The translations under genes and the position numbers were made by a program. 6,622 nt of DNA from Mesotoga sp. (GTDB lineage: Bacteria > Thermotogota > Thermotogae > Petrotogales > Kosmotogaceae): NCBI GenBank assembly GCA_011620045.1, contig WOZY01000063.1:1-6622 (forward strand), in the 5' to 3' direction. Shown here piece by piece: positions 5,694 to 6,622 of the stretch; position 1 is the stretch's first letter; each line of letters begins with the position of its first letter. Under the pieces are notes generated by a model. That model did not search any database. It was not told the DNA's origin and saw nothing but the letters and a program-made list of their open reading frames with translations.

Positions 5694-6622
5694 ATGAAGA
5701 TTCTTGTAATCAATTGCGGCTCGTCCTCAATCAAGTACCAGCTTCTTGATGCCGCGAGTGAAAATGTAATGGCAAAAGGGTTGCTTGAAAGGATTGGCAT
5801 ATCTGGATCAAAATTATCCCACAAAAAAGGCGACAAGAAATTCGAGTTTGAGAAGGATATTGCCGACCACACAGAGGGTCTGGAACTCATAATCAATGTA
5901 TTGCAGGCTGAAGAGACGGGTGTTGTGAAGAACATAGATGAAATTGAGGCAGTTGGCCACCGTGTTGTTCATGGTGGAGAAAGATTCGCTTCTTCGGTTC
6001 TCATTGACGATGAAGTTGTAAGGGAAATCGAGGCAAACAATTTTCTCGCTCCTCTTCACAATCCGGCGAACATCGAAGGAATCGTGGCGGCGCAGAAGAT
6101 ACTCCCGTCCGTTCCCCACATCGGGGTTTTCGATACTGCGTTTCATCAGTCCATGCCTGAATCATCTTATTTATATGCAATACCCTATGAGCTCTATAGA
6201 AAATACAGGATAAGAAGATATGGTTTCCACGGCACGAGTCATAGATATGTTGCAGAAAGGGCTGCCTCCGTGCTGGGTAAACCCTTGAAATCTCTGAAAA
6301 TAATCACCGCCCATATAGGTAACGGCGCATCTGTCGCTGCAGTAAAGAACGGTAGATCTGTGGATACTTCTATGGGTTTCACACCTCTAGAAGGACTCGT
6401 TATGGGGACCCGGTCCGGTGACATAGATCCCGCAATCGTTCCTTTTTTGCAGGAGCAAGAAGGGCTTTCGGCAGGAGAAGTCAACAGTCTGCTGAATAAG
6501 GAAAGCGGTATGTATGGACTTACAGACCGGCAGTTCAGTGACATGAGGGATATAGAGGAACGAGCGATGAAGGGCGAGCCAGTTTGTAAGCGGGCGCATG
6601 ACGTCTATGAGTACAGATTGGC
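5694..6622 (+). CDS. ackA: Acetate kinase, 3' end missing
   Basis: AckA converts acetyl phosphate and ADP to acetate and ATP, the energy-yielding end step of acetate fermentation after Pta. The frame runs open from the ATG to the right edge: 309 complete codons of an expected ~400. ASKHA-fold motifs are clear: VINCGSSSIKYQL (5-17, Asn7 and Lys14), AVGHRVVHGGERF (86-98, Arg90), LAPLHNPANIEGI (118-130, His122), GVFDTAFHQSMP (144-155, Asp147), YGFHGTSHRYV (176-186, Phe178/His179), AHIGNGASVAA (206-216), SMGFTPLEGLVMGTRSGDIDP (226-246, Arg240) and SDMRDIE (282-288). These match the catalytic Arg91, His123, Asp148, His180 and Arg241 of the Methanosarcina enzyme with an offset of one. The loop before SDMRD is unusual (GLTDRQF). 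Butyrate and propionate kinases are relatives, but the motif match is to acetate kinase. The missing C-terminus includes the catalytic Glu384 region. Confidence 0.97.
   Translation, partial: MKILVINCGSSSIKYQLLDAASENVMAKGLLERIGISGSKLSHKKGDKKFEFEKDIADHTEGLELIINVLQAEETGVVKNIDEIEAVGHRVVHGGERFASSVLIDDEVVREIEANNFLAPLHNPANIEGIVAAQKILPSVPHIGVFDTAFHQSMPESSYLYAIPYELYRKYRIRRYGFHGTSHRYVAERAASVLGKPLKSLKIITAHIGNGASVAAVKNGRSVDTSMGFTPLEGLVMGTRSGDIDPAIVPFLQEQEGLSAGEVNSLLNKESGMYGLTDRQFSDMRDIEERAMKGEPVCKRAHDVYEYRL

Overview
The window holds seven protein-coding genes, all on the + strand and packed with almost no intergenic space. No rRNA, tRNA, CRISPR, insertion sequence or long repeat is visible. In order: the 3' end of topA (DNA topoisomerase I), ddl (D-alanine--D-alanine ligase), hslV and hslU (ATP-dependent protease and its unfoldase), dprA (DNA-processing protein), fba (class II fructose-bisphosphate aldolase) and the first three quarters of ackA (acetate kinase). 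topA runs off the left edge and ackA off the right edge.

The likely source is a member of the Thermotogota, perhaps a moderate-GC Kosmotoga/Mesotoga-type lineage. This is inferred from remembered similarity of Ddl (303 aa), HslV (short His-Gly propeptide) and Fba (MPYVNT start) to Thermotoga proteins, and from the fba-ackA adjacency also recalled from Thermotoga. No species call is possible from this window alone.

Region 1 (1-4672) looks like one operon, topA-ddl-hslV-hslU-dprA. Every junction is an overlap or near-overlap: 1 nt, a 2-nt gap, 4 nt and 1 nt. The functions are mixed: DNA supercoiling, cell-wall precursor synthesis, protein quality control, and protection of incoming single-stranded DNA. 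The set topA, hslV, hslU and dprA recalls the dprA-topA-trmFO-codV-clpQ-clpY-codY cluster of Bacillus, but here it is reordered, with ddl in place of the genes between topA and hslV.

Region 2 (4673-6622) is a central-carbon unit. A 63-bp gap carries a clear extended -10 promoter, followed by fba and, 13 bp later, ackA. Fba works in mid-glycolysis, and AckA makes ATP from acetyl phosphate at the fermentative end of sugar breakdown. No hairpin terminator is visible between the regions, so read-through from the first operon remains possible.

I found no undescribed system here: this is conserved core-genome DNA. The points worth a second look are the four-ribbon zinc tail of TopA, the ddl-containing operon, the dprA start without a ribosome binding site, the promoter before fba, and an altered nucleotide-site loop in AckA.
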